From: Blautia sp. XA-2221 | GTDB taxonomy: Bacteria > Bacillota > Clostridia > Lachnospirales > Lachnospiraceae | Length of the DNA stretch: 64,000 nt | NCBI RefSeq assembly: GCF_028767025.1 | Contig: NZ_JAJQXX010000003.1 | Span: 210,788-274,787 of the forward strand | Direction of reading: 5' to 3' | In this document: positions 25,961-34,331 of the stretch, one piece after another | Layout: each line of letters begins with the position of its first letter | How positions within the stretch are numbered: the first letter of the stretch is position 1 | Made by a program: the position numbers and the translations under genes | Notes under the pieces: generated by a model | Databases searched by the model: none | The model's input: only the letters and a program-made list of their open reading frames with translations | What the model was told of the DNA's origin: nothing

Positions 25961-27292
25961 ATGAGACAGAGAATTTTAAATCATGGAAGCTTTCTTGTAA
26001 TTTTATCTGTTCTTCTGACTTTTCTGGCTGCAAGCTTTGTCATGTATGACAAGTTTGATGTGTTCATGAAACAGAGTGTGCGGGATGAAGTGGAGTATAT
26101 ACGGGCCGGTATAGAAGCTGCCGGTCTTGATTATCTGGAAAGTAATGTAAAAGAGATCAATGCCACGAGGATCACAGTTACAGACAGTGAAGGCAGTGTG
26201 CTGTATGATTCGGAAACAGAGGCAGATAAGCTGGAAAATCATGGGAAACGCCCGGAGTTTATGGAGGCAAAAGAAAAAGGCTATGGAGAGATCGTAAGAT
26301 TCTCAGAAACTTTTTCCGAACAGACTTTTTACTGTGCCATAAAACTGGATAACGGAAATATCCTTCGGGTGGCAAGGACAACAGACAGTGTGTTCCTTAC
26401 TTTGTTCTCCGGCTTTACGCTGCTGGGACTTCTTGTTTTGGGGATTCTTGCCCTGGAGTTTTTTCTGGTTCAGAGGCAGACAAAAGAGCTGATCGCGCCT
26501 ATTAATGAACTGGATCTGGAGCACCCTCTGAAAGATGTAAGATATGAAGAACTGCGGCCTCTTCTTGTAAGGGTGGATCAGCAGAACAAACAGATTGCAT
26601 CTCAGCTGGAGGAACTGAAGGAGGCTGAGGCTATGCGCAGAGAATTTTCAGCCAATGTTTCCCATGAGCTGAAAACTCCTCTGATGTCTATTTCCGGCTA
26701 TGCGGAGCTGATGATGAACGGAATGGTGGGAGTGGATAAAGTTCCTGAATTTTCCGGAAGAATCTACCATGAGGCAAGCCGTTTAAGCTCTCTTGTATCA
26801 GATATCATCCAGCTTTCAAGGCTTGATGAAAAAAACAGCGATATGCCTTTTGAGGCTGTGGATATCTATGAACTGGCAGAGGATATTGTATATCACCTGC
26901 AGCCGGCCGCAGAAAAAAAACAGATCCGGCTGGTTCTGGAAGGAGAACATGTGGCAGTGAGAGGCATCCGGCAGGTTCTGTATGAGATGTTTTATAATAT
27001 TGCGGACAATGCCATCCGCTATACCGATACCGGAGGAACTGTCCGGGTGTTTGTAGGACAGGAAGGATATCATCCCTGCTATATTGTGGAAGATAATGGA
27101 ATCGGTATTCCAAGGAATGAACAGAAACGTATTTTTGAGAGGTTTTATCGGGTAGATAAAAGTCATTCCCGTCAGACCGGTGGCACGGGACTGGGGCTTT
27201 CTATTGTAAAGCACGGAGCTGCTCTCCATAAAGCAAAGATCAATCTTGACAGTGAACCCGGAAAGGGTACAAAAATGGAACTGGTGTTTTAG
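25961..27292 (+). CDS. PhoR-like sensor histidine kinase
   Basis: 443 residues. Helix 1 (about 9-29), a 115-residue extracytoplasmic PAS/Cache-like domain, helix 2 (about 148-168), then a linker, His235 in FSANVSHELKTPLMSISGY and an ATPase with NIADNAIRYT, DNGIGI, RFYRVDKSHS and GTGLGLSIVKHGA. This is the PhoR/ResE-type architecture; B. subtilis PhoR has an extra cytoplasmic PAS that I do not see. Converges on the AraC gene, the two stop codons overlapping by 4 nt. Confidence 0.92.
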   Translation: MRQRILNHGSFLVILSVLLTFLAASFVMYDKFDVFMKQSVRDEVEYIRAGIEAAGLDYLESNVKEINATRITVTDSEGSVLYDSETEADKLENHGKRPEFMEAKEKGYGEIVRFSETFSEQTFYCAIKLDNGNILRVARTTDSVFLTLFSGFTLLGLLVLGILALEFFLVQRQTKELIAPINELDLEHPLKDVRYEELRPLLVRVDQQNKQIASQLEELKEAEAMRREFSANVSHELKTPLMSISGYAELMMNGMVGVDKVPEFSGRIYHEASRLSSLVSDIIQLSRLDEKNSDMPFEAVDIYELAEDIVYHLQPAAEKKQIRLVLEGEHVAVRGIRQVLYEMFYNIADNAIRYTDTGGTVRVFVGQEGYHPCYIVEDNGIGIPRNEQKRIFERFYRVDKSHSRQTGGTGLGLSIVKHGAALHKAKINLDSEPGKGTKMELVF

Positions 27293-28218
27293 GCACCGGC
27301 TCCGTTTGTGTTATCCTTGTCTGAATTCTGAGGACGTTCAGAAATTGCTTTAATGGAAAGGGCGTATTCTGTGGGTGTCATGCCGCAGAGTTTTTTGAAC
27401 TGTCTGGAAAAATAATGGATGGAGGAATATCCCAGAAATTCAGAAATCTGGGTAAAATTCATGTCATTTTCCCGGATCAGCTGTCTGGCAAAATTAATTT
27501 TCATATGAGAAAAAAATTCGATCACTCCACAGTTATATTCTTCACGGAAGATTTTCTGAAGCTGGGATCTGCCGATCAGATTATCGTGGCAGATTGCTTC
27601 AAGAGAAAGCGGCTCGCAGATATGATCCTCCAGATAACGGGTGATCCTTCGGCATGCAGAAGATTCAAAGGAGGGATCGCCAATGTTTCTGACACAGTGA
27701 GGTACCTGAGTGGTGTATCTTCGGAGCATATGGATCAGAAGCTCTTCCAGATAGAGAACAAGAAGCTGCTGAGATCCCACAGGGCTGTCTTTTTTTAATT
27801 CCATTTTATGAAGATAGGGATCGTCAAGAGGGGAGGCGATGCACCGTCGTGCCTCAGCGATAATTTTTCCGATCAGGGTTCTCTCCGTATCAGAAAGGGT
27901 AAGGATCTGCTTTTCGAAAAAACGCATACAGGGAGAATTACAGGCAAAGGAAACAACTACAATATTGGGGGCATGACTGCCGGTTGCTGACAGGTTGTGA
28001 AATTCGTTGGGACGGTGAAAGATCACCTGGCCGTGAGTAAGAATATGGACTTTTTCGTCTGCCTGAACCTGGGCAGTCCCTTTATCCACACACTGAAATT
28101 CCCAGAAATCATGTTGCTCTCCGGGATAGAAAAAGTCACTTCTGTATTCAAAATAATGAACGGTATAAATTTTTTCCACAGAAAGATCAGAAGTAAGGGG
28201 GATACTTTCGTATATCAT
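27289..28218 (-). CDS. AraC-family transcriptional regulator
   Basis: 309 residues. N-terminal cupin-like sensing domain (GEQHDFWEFQCVDKG, HILTHGQVIFHRPNEFHNL) and a C-terminal double helix-turn-helix (about 195-295; LSLEAICHDNLIGRSQLQKI and ISEFLGYSSIHYFSRQFKK). Such proteins usually activate sugar genes when the cupin binds the sugar. It is divergent from the first transporter operon, and the direct repeats at 28394-28442 are its probable target. SD GGAG lies 10 nt before the ATG. Confidence 0.92.
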   Translation of the reverse strand: MIYESIPLTSDLSVEKIYTVHYFEYRSDFFYPGEQHDFWEFQCVDKGTAQVQADEKVHILTHGQVIFHRPNEFHNLSATGSHAPNIVVVSFACNSPCMRFFEKQILTLSDTERTLIGKIIAEARRCIASPLDDPYLHKMELKKDSPVGSQQLLVLYLEELLIHMLRRYTTQVPHCVRNIGDPSFESSACRRITRYLEDHICEPLSLEAICHDNLIGRSQLQKIFREEYNCGVIEFFSHMKINFARQLIRENDMNFTQISEFLGYSSIHYFSRQFKKLCGMTPTEYALSIKAISERPQNSDKDNTNGAGA

Positions 28219-28393
28219 AAGACAGATGCTCCGTAAATCTTGTGATGGCTGTTGTTTTATCCTGATTTTATCAGAACAGGAAATAAATCATAAATACAGT
28301 CTAGCAGATAAAGGGTTATATCACAATAAAAAACAATAAAAACAGAAAAAAATCAAGGTTAAAAGTAATATTGTCATTGATTTTATAATTCAC

Positions 28394-28442
28394 AGCAATA
28401 TTTCTAAAGTTTATAGCAATATACGCATTGAAAAAGCAATTT
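28394..28442 (+). promoter_or_regulatory. AGCAATAT direct repeats, candidate AraC-family binding sites
   Basis: AGCAATAT at 28394 and 28415 (21-bp period), plus AGCAATTT at 28435. The first two lie just upstream of the -35 at 28428, the usual place for AraC-type activation. Confidence 0.5.
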
Positions 28443-28456
28443 TAATGAGTTACTAT
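28428..28456 (+). promoter_or_regulatory. promoter of first sugar ABC operon
   Basis: TTGAAA (28428-28433), 17 bp, TACTAT (28451-28456). Both elements are weak matches, as expected for an activator-dependent promoter. Confidence 0.5.
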
Positions 28457-28511
28457 TAAAAAAAGAGAAAGTTTTTATATCTTATGTACAAAAATCAAAG
28501 GAGGATATGAA

Positions 28512-29834
28512 ATGAAAGCGAAAAAAATTACCAGTGTTGCTCTTTCTGCTCTTATGGCAGTAGGAACTATGTCAGGAATGGCAACAACCGTTATGGCAGA
28601 CGAAGAACAGACTCTGAAACTGGCAGTAGTAGAAACCGCATATGGACAGGATATGTGGAAAAATGTCTGCACAAAGTTTGAAGAGGCAAATCCGGGAGTG
28701 AAGATTGAGCTCACAATCGACAAGAAGCTTGAAGATATCATCACACCGGCTATGAAATCCGGCGATTATCCGGATGTTATCATGAGAGCAGTTGGTTCTG
28801 AGTCCGCTCTTACAGAAACTTTTGTGAAAGATAACAATGTGGAAGAGATGACAGACGTACTGGAAATGACAGTTCCGGGCGAAGATGTTAAAGTAAAAGA
28901 TAAAATCCTTCCGGGATTTGTGGATAACTCCATTACAAATCCTTACGGAGATGGAAAAACATATCTGATGCCAATGTTCTACGGCCCATGCGGACTTTTC
29001 TATAATAAAGGACTGTTCGAGGAAAAAGGCTGGGAAGTTCCGGAAACATGGGATGAAATGTGGGAGCTTGGAGAAAAGGCAAAAGAAGAAGACATTGCAT
29101 TATTTACATATCCGACAGCAGGATACTTTGATGCATTTTTCTACGCACTGCTTCATGAGGCAGCAGGCGCAGAAACATTCCAGGAAGCTCTGAAATACGG
29201 CGAGGGCGTATGGGAGACAGACGGAGCAAAGAAAACATTTGATATTATTGAGAAGCTTGCTTCCTACACAGAAAAAACAACACCTGCAAACGCAAACGAC
29301 AATGATTTCCGTAAAAACCAGCAGATGATCCTTGACAACAAGGCTCTGTTTATGCCAAACGGAAACTGGGTTATCGGCGAGATGGCAGATGCTCCACGTG
29401 CAGATGGATTTGAGTGGGGATTCACAGCTCTTCCGGCAGTTGAAGAAGGCGGAGAGAGAGCTTCCTATTCCTTCTTTGAGCAGATCTGGATGCCGAAGGG
29501 CGCTGTAAATAAAGATCTTGGAAAACAGTTTATCGCATATCTGTATTCCGATGAAGCTGCTGAGATCTTCGCAAAAGACGGCGGAGCAGTTCAGCCGATT
29601 CAGGGTATGACAGACAAACTTGACGGCGATGCAAAGATTTACTACTCTATCTATGATGATGGCGCAGTAGCAGTTATGGATGCATTTGCAACTACTGAAC
29701 CGGTAGAGGGCGTAACTGTTCGTACTACATTCTTTGATCCGATCAACTCTCTTGTCAGCGGAGATAAGACAGTAGACGAATGGGTAGAGCAGATCAAGAA
29801 AGACAGCGATACTCTTCGCGGCGCTCTGAAATAA
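28512..29834 (+). CDS. carbohydrate ABC transporter substrate-binding protein (first operon)
   Basis: 440 residues of the MalE/UgpB class (SBP_bac_1). The signal peptide (about 1-30) ends TTVMADEE and fits signal peptidase I; there is no lipobox cysteine, which is unusual for a Gram-positive binding protein. Family pattern: KFEEANPGVKIEL, GDYPDVIMR, FYNKGLFEEKGWEVPETWDE, LFMPNGNWVIGE. It should capture an oligosaccharide outside the membrane and deliver it to the next two permeases. SD CAAAGGAGG. A hairpin (29871-29902) after the gene probably raises its yield relative to the permeases. Confidence 0.92.
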   Translation: MKAKKITSVALSALMAVGTMSGMATTVMADEEQTLKLAVVETAYGQDMWKNVCTKFEEANPGVKIELTIDKKLEDIITPAMKSGDYPDVIMRAVGSESALTETFVKDNNVEEMTDVLEMTVPGEDVKVKDKILPGFVDNSITNPYGDGKTYLMPMFYGPCGLFYNKGLFEEKGWEVPETWDEMWELGEKAKEEDIALFTYPTAGYFDAFFYALLHEAAGAETFQEALKYGEGVWETDGAKKTFDIIEKLASYTEKTTPANANDNDFRKNQQMILDNKALFMPNGNWVIGEMADAPRADGFEWGFTALPAVEEGGERASYSFFEQIWMPKGAVNKDLGKQFIAYLYSDEAAEIFAKDGGAVQPIQGMTDKLDGDAKIYYSIYDDGAVAVMDAFATTEPVEGVTVRTTFFDPINSLVSGDKTVDEWVEQIKKDSDTLRGALK

Positions 29835-29870
29835 GTAATAATTTTCAGGTAGAATTCCATATGATATTTG

Positions 29871-29902
29871 AAAACGGACGGTGGATGCTACCGTCCGTTT
29901 TT
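29871..29902 (+). terminator. intra-operon hairpin after binding-protein gene
   Basis: AAAACGGACGGT and ACCGTCCGTTTT pair perfectly around a 7-nt loop and end in five T. Likely partial terminator or 3' stabiliser. Confidence 0.75.
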
Positions 29903-29930
29903 CAGGATAAAGACAGAGAGGAGAAGAATC

Positions 29931-30830
29931 ATGACGAAAAAAAAGGGAAGAAGCCGGTTTATATTTTGCTGTCTGGCTCCGGCAGTTATTCTTTTTACTA
30001 TTTTTATGCTGATCCCTACCATTGACGTTTTCAGAATGTCCCTTTATAAATGGGGAGGCTATACAGCAGATAAAACATTTGTAGGTCTTGATAACTTCAA
30101 AACACTTTTACAGAGTGACAAGTTTTATCAGGCATTTCAGAATTCAGTGCTTCTGATCGTAATTGTAACGATTGTTACTTTTGCAATGGCGATTATTTTT
30201 GCCGCTATTCTTACAAGAGAAAAGCTGAAAGGACAGACGTTCTTCCGTGTTGTTTTTTACATCCCGAATATTCTTTCTGTTGTAGTGATCAGCGCGATTT
30301 TTTCTGCCATTTATGATCCGAACCAGGGACTTCTGAACTCCTTTTTGAACCTGTTCCGAGGACAGAATGGAGTAGATAATCCTATTTTATGGCTGGGAAG
30401 CCAGAAACTCGTTATTTACAGTATCATCATTGCCATGGTATGGCAGGCCATCGGATATTATATGGTTATGTACATGGCAAGTATGGCAAATATTCCGGAC
30501 AGCCTTTATGAATCGGCAAGTCTGGAAGGAGCAGGAAGGATCAAGCAGTTTTTCTCCATTACACTTCCTCTCATCTGGACAAATATCAGGACAACTCTGA
30601 CATTCTTTGTTATCAGTACCATTAATATGAGCTTCCTGATGGTAAAAGCAATGACAAACGGCGGACCGGACGGAGCTTCTAATGTATTCCTGAGCTATAT
30701 GTATCAGGAGGCATATACCAACTCTTCTTATGGATATGGTATGGCAATCGGTGTTGCGGTATTTCTGTTCTCCTTTGCGCTGGCAGCTGTTCTGAATGCG
30801 GCAACCAAACGTGAAGAAATTGAATTCTAA
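29931..30830 (+). CDS. sugar ABC transporter permease (MalF-like, first operon)
   Basis: 299 residues with six membrane helices and the EAA loop ESASLEGAGRIKQFFSITLPL that contacts the ATPase. Start 29931 follows AGAGAGGAG. With the next gene it forms the membrane heterodimer for the binding protein at 28512. Ends 12 nt before the next gene. Confidence 0.93.
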   Translation: MTKKKGRSRFIFCCLAPAVILFTIFMLIPTIDVFRMSLYKWGGYTADKTFVGLDNFKTLLQSDKFYQAFQNSVLLIVIVTIVTFAMAIIFAAILTREKLKGQTFFRVVFYIPNILSVVVISAIFSAIYDPNQGLLNSFLNLFRGQNGVDNPILWLGSQKLVIYSIIIAMVWQAIGYYMVMYMASMANIPDSLYESASLEGAGRIKQFFSITLPLIWTNIRTTLTFFVISTINMSFLMVKAMTNGGPDGASNVFLSYMYQEAYTNSSYGYGMAIGVAVFLFSFALAAVLNAATKREEIEF

Positions 30831-30842
30831 GGAGGGTGAAAA

Positions 30843-31733
30843 ATGTCTGACATGATGAAAAAAAGCACTGCCAGTTCCAAAATTTCCAAAGTGCTGATTT
30901 ATCTTGTGCTGGGACTTCTGGCAGTTACGATAATCGTTCCGGTAGCATGGGTATTTGTTGCTTCGATCAAAGAAAATTCAGAGTTTTACGGAAGCCCGTG
31001 GGCGCTTCCTAAGGGCTTTCATTTCCAGAACTTTATTGACGCATGGGAAACCGCAAATATGGGTTCCTATATGCTGAATTCCGTTCTGGTAACAGTTCTG
31101 GGTATTTTTCTGCTGATCGTGATTGCGCTTCCGGCTGCTTATGTACTGTCACGTTTTAAATTCAGAAGCAGTAAGATCTGGAACGTAATGTTTATGGCAG
31201 GACTTTTTATTAATGTAAACTACATAGTTGTACCTATTTTCCTGATGTTAAATAATGCGGACGGCAAACTCCGCCAGTGGTTTGGAGCGCCGTTTTTCCT
31301 GAACAATCTTTTTGTGCTGGCGCTGGTTTATGCGTCAACTGCTCTTCCTTTTACCATTTATCTCCTGTCAGGATATTTTAAATCTCTGGCAAAAGATTAT
31401 GAGGAAGCTGCCTATGTGGATGGCGCAGGATACTGGAGAACTATGATTCAGGTTATCATGCCTATGGCAAAACCGAGTATTGTTACAGTAATCCTCTTTA
31501 ACTTCCTGGCATTCTGGAATGAGTACATTATTTCTATGACACTGCTTACCAGACCTGAAATCAAAACTCTTCCGGTAGGTCTTATGAATCTTATGGCAGC
31601 ACAAAAATCAGCAGTTCAGTACGGACAGATGTATGCAGGTCTTGTAATTGTTATGATTCCTACACTGATTCTGTATATCTGTGTTCAGAAAAAACTGACA
31701 CAGGGAATGACTCTGGGCGGTCTGAAAGGCTGA
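30843..31733 (+). CDS. sugar ABC transporter permease (MalG-like, first operon)
   Basis: 296 residues, six helices, EAA loop YEEAAYVDGAGYWRTMIQVI and the MalG-type ending TQGMTLGGLKG. SD AAGGAGGGTG. Second half of the permease pair. No ATPase gene follows, so energy must come from a shared MsmX/UgpC-like ATPase encoded elsewhere. Confidence 0.93.
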   Translation: MSDMMKKSTASSKISKVLIYLVLGLLAVTIIVPVAWVFVASIKENSEFYGSPWALPKGFHFQNFIDAWETANMGSYMLNSVLVTVLGIFLLIVIALPAAYVLSRFKFRSSKIWNVMFMAGLFINVNYIVVPIFLMLNNADGKLRQWFGAPFFLNNLFVLALVYASTALPFTIYLLSGYFKSLAKDYEEAAYVDGAGYWRTMIQVIMPMAKPSIVTVILFNFLAFWNEYIISMTLLTRPEIKTLPVGLMNLMAAQKSAVQYGQMYAGLVIVMIPTLILYICVQKKLTQGMTLGGLKG

Positions 31734-31761
31734 TCTGTCTGTGAAACAGGAGGTAAATAAA

Positions 31762-31941
31762 ATGAATGAAAGAACAAAAAGCATTTTAAAGACAGTTCTG
31801 GCGATTGTATTTTTTATCGTATGCGTGGCGCTTGTAGTTGTAGGACAAAGACATGTAGGACCTCAGGGATTGCTGGTGATGCTGCTGGGCCTTGTGGGAC
31901 TGATTCTTCTTTTATATCTTTATAACAGGAAATTCAAGTGA
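31762..31941 (+). CDS. small membrane protein (DUF6903-like) in sugar operon
   Basis: 59 residues. ATG 31762 follows CAGGAGGTA. Two helices (about 8-25 and 33-53) and a short tail LYNRKFK. It resembles, from memory, the small DUF6903 proteins placed next to carbohydrate ABC permeases in Lachnospiraceae. Function unknown; position between permease and hydrolase and a 4-nt overlap with the next gene (GTGA) show it belongs to the operon. It may be a transporter accessory subunit. Confidence 0.7.
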   Translation: MNERTKSILKTVLAIVFFIVCVALVVVGQRHVGPQGLLVMLLGLVGLILLLYLYNRKFK

Positions 31942-34139
31942 GATTATTACCTATGGATATTACGTGTAATTGGGAAAAAAACATTTCCCGGTGGGATGAA
32001 GCAGTCCCGCTGGGAAATGGAAAATGTGGCTGCCTCTGCTGGGGCAGCCCTGAAGAAATAAGGTTCAGTCTGGACCGTGCAGATTTATGGGATCGGACCG
32101 TTTTGTGGGAGCAGAATGAAGAATTCAGCTGGAAAAACCTGGTGAAACTTGCAAAAGAAGGAAATACCAGAAAAATCCGGGAAATCTTTGATGCTCCCTA
32201 TTATTATCCCTCTCCAACAAAGCTGCCTGCAGGCAGGATCCTGCTTCATTTTACGGGAGTTACAGGAGAAATACAGTCAGAACTTTGCCTGGAAACCGCA
32301 AAAGCAGAAATGATAATGGAAAACGGAGAAAATTGCTTTCGGATCACAGCCTGGGTCCATGCGTTGGAACAGGTTGGAATTGCAGAGATCGAAGCTCCGG
32401 AAGATGCTTTTTCTGTTGAACTGAAAAATCCGGAATTTGGAGAAAAAGGCACGGAAAAAGAGTACGTTTACTGTCAGGAGAAAAGAGAAATTTCCCAGGG
32501 AAACCTGAAAGATCTGAAATATCTTCCTGTGATAAAAAAACAGGAGGGAGAACTGCAATGGTTTTGTCAGAATGTAAATGAAGCGTTCTCTTATGGTGTG
32601 ATTATGGGAAGCCGGAGAACAGGCGGAAAAACCAGAATCATATGGAAAATAGTATCTTCCGAAGACGGAAAAGAGTGGCTGGAGTCAGGAAAAAAGGAAG
32701 TTGTTCAGTTTCTTTCAGCCGGTAATGAGTTTTTTGAATCTCATAAAAATTGGTGGAAGAGATTTTTTGCAAAAAGCTCCATGGATCTTCCTGATAAATT
32801 TATGGAAAAACAGTGGTATCTTACAAATTATCTGTTTGCCGCTACTTCCCGCGCAGGCGGCGTCCCCATGGCTCTTCAGGGAGTCTGGACAGCAGATGAG
32901 GGAACACTTCCGCCGTGGAAGGGAGATTACCATAATGATCTTAATACAGAGCTGTCCTATACACATTATCTAAAAGCCAATCATCTGGAAGAGGGACGGT
33001 GTTTTTTAGATTTTCTATGGGGGCTTCTTGATGAAGGACGTAAGTTTGCCGGAGAATTTTATGGGGTAAAGGGCTGCTGTCTTCCGGGAACCATGACAAT
33101 TGACGGTAAGCCTCTGGGCGGCTGGCCCATGTATTCTCTTTCCCCGTCCAATCAGATGTGGCTGGCTCACGGGTTTGGAGAATATTACCGGTATACAGGA
33201 GACAGGGTGTTTCTGGAAGAAAGAGCTTATCCTTATATGAGAGAAACAGGTATTTTTATCAGAGAGCTTCTGACAGAACGTGAAGACGGATGTCTGGTTC
33301 TTCCTGTGTCCAGTTCTCCGGAAATTCATGATGATACAGAAAAGGCATGGCTGACGCCGGTAAGCAATTATGATCTGGCATTGATGATCAATCTGTTTGG
33401 AACATTGGAAAAAATGGCCTGTGAGCTGGGAAATCCGGAGGAAGCGCAGTGGCGTAATATAAAGCAGAAACTTCCGGAATTGTCGGTAAACGAAAATAAA
33501 GTTCTGATGCTGTCGCCGGATGAAAGTCTGGAAGAATCACATCGTCATTTTTCAAATGCAATGGCCGTTTCACCTTTGGGAATCCTTCCTTATGAGGGTG
33601 AGTCAAAGGAAATTATTGATGCTGTAATAGCTGATTACGAAAAACTGGGAACTTCTCAGTGGGTTGGATATACTTTTGCATGGATGGCTCATCTGTATGC
33701 TGTTCAGGGAAATGGAGAAAAAGCAGCAGAATATCTCCGGATTTTCTGGGAAAGCTTTTGCGGATGCAACGGATTTCATCTGAATGGGGATTTTCGCAAA
33801 AAAGGATATTCTCAGTTTACTTACAGACCGTTTACACTTGAAGGAAATATGTTCAGCGCAGATGCGCTTCAGGAAATGCTGTTTCAGATGAAAGACGGGA
33901 AGATACGGCTGTTTCCGGCGATTCCCGGGGAATGGAGAAAACAGAACGTTTCTTTTGAGGATTTCAGAGGAGAAAAAGGAATACGGTGCAGCGCAGGGAT
34001 TGTCAATGGGAAGAAGCTGTACTGGGAAATTGATACAGATGTGGCATTTTGTGTCCGGATACAATATCAGGATCTCTTTTTTGAGGAGAAAGAGCTTTCC
34101 TGCGGAGAAAGCTGGAAGGGCTGTGTCATACTGGAGTGA
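31938..34139 (+). CDS. GH95-like glycoside hydrolase, cytoplasmic
   Basis: 733 residues without signal peptide. N-terminal GH95 beta domain (WDEAVPLGNGKCGCLCWG), then an (alpha/alpha)6 barrel. Motif DYHNDLNTELSY aligns with the GH95 N-x-N motif, but the first Asn is Asp334 here (second is Asn336); the acid is probably Glu462 in SSPEIHDD. GH95 enzymes are alpha-L-fucosidases or alpha-L-galactosidases; the changed residue makes specificity uncertain. GTG 31938 overlaps the previous stop; ATG 31953 is an alternative start. It likely trims a sugar imported by the adjacent transporters. A terminator follows. Confidence 0.8.
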   Translation: MRLLPMDITCNWEKNISRWDEAVPLGNGKCGCLCWGSPEEIRFSLDRADLWDRTVLWEQNEEFSWKNLVKLAKEGNTRKIREIFDAPYYYPSPTKLPAGRILLHFTGVTGEIQSELCLETAKAEMIMENGENCFRITAWVHALEQVGIAEIEAPEDAFSVELKNPEFGEKGTEKEYVYCQEKREISQGNLKDLKYLPVIKKQEGELQWFCQNVNEAFSYGVIMGSRRTGGKTRIIWKIVSSEDGKEWLESGKKEVVQFLSAGNEFFESHKNWWKRFFAKSSMDLPDKFMEKQWYLTNYLFAATSRAGGVPMALQGVWTADEGTLPPWKGDYHNDLNTELSYTHYLKANHLEEGRCFLDFLWGLLDEGRKFAGEFYGVKGCCLPGTMTIDGKPLGGWPMYSLSPSNQMWLAHGFGEYYRYTGDRVFLEERAYPYMRETGIFIRELLTEREDGCLVLPVSSSPEIHDDTEKAWLTPVSNYDLALMINLFGTLEKMACELGNPEEAQWRNIKQKLPELSVNENKVLMLSPDESLEESHRHFSNAMAVSPLGILPYEGESKEIIDAVIADYEKLGTSQWVGYTFAWMAHLYAVQGNGEKAAEYLRIFWESFCGCNGFHLNGDFRKKGYSQFTYRPFTLEGNMFSADALQEMLFQMKDGKIRLFPAIPGEWRKQNVSFEDFRGEKGIRCSAGIVNGKKLYWEIDTDVAFCVRIQYQDLFFEEKELSCGESWKGCVILE

Positions 34140-34144
34140 TATAT

Positions 34145-34198
34145 AAAAAGGTTGTTTTTTGCATTTGATGAAAGTCTTTATGCAGAAACAACCTTTTT
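34145..34198 (+). terminator. strong hairpin after GH95 gene
   Basis: AAAAAGGTTGTTTTTTGCAT pairs with ATGCAGAAACAACCTTTTT (one bulge), ending in five T. Ends the first sugar operon. Confidence 0.85.
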
Positions 34199-34290
34199 GT
34201 GCAAAAGAAACAGATAATTGTGCAAATACTAATTGTGTAAAAGTGATAAAATAAATTACAACAAAACACGTAATTGTATAAAATGCACAA
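34197..34290. promoter_or_regulatory. repeated TTGTGCAAA motifs with promoter of second sugar operon
   Basis: TTGTGCAAA at 34197 and 34218 (21 bp apart), TTGTGTAAA at 34233 and TTGTATAAA at 34274, the last facing TGCACAA at 34284-34290. They surround a promoter TTACAA (34256-34261), 17 bp, TAAAAT (34279-34284). Candidate operator for a local or global regulator; identity unknown. Confidence 0.45.
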
Positions 34291-34331
34291 TGCGTGGGGG
34301 TTTTTACATTATTTCTAGGAGGTATACAGGT

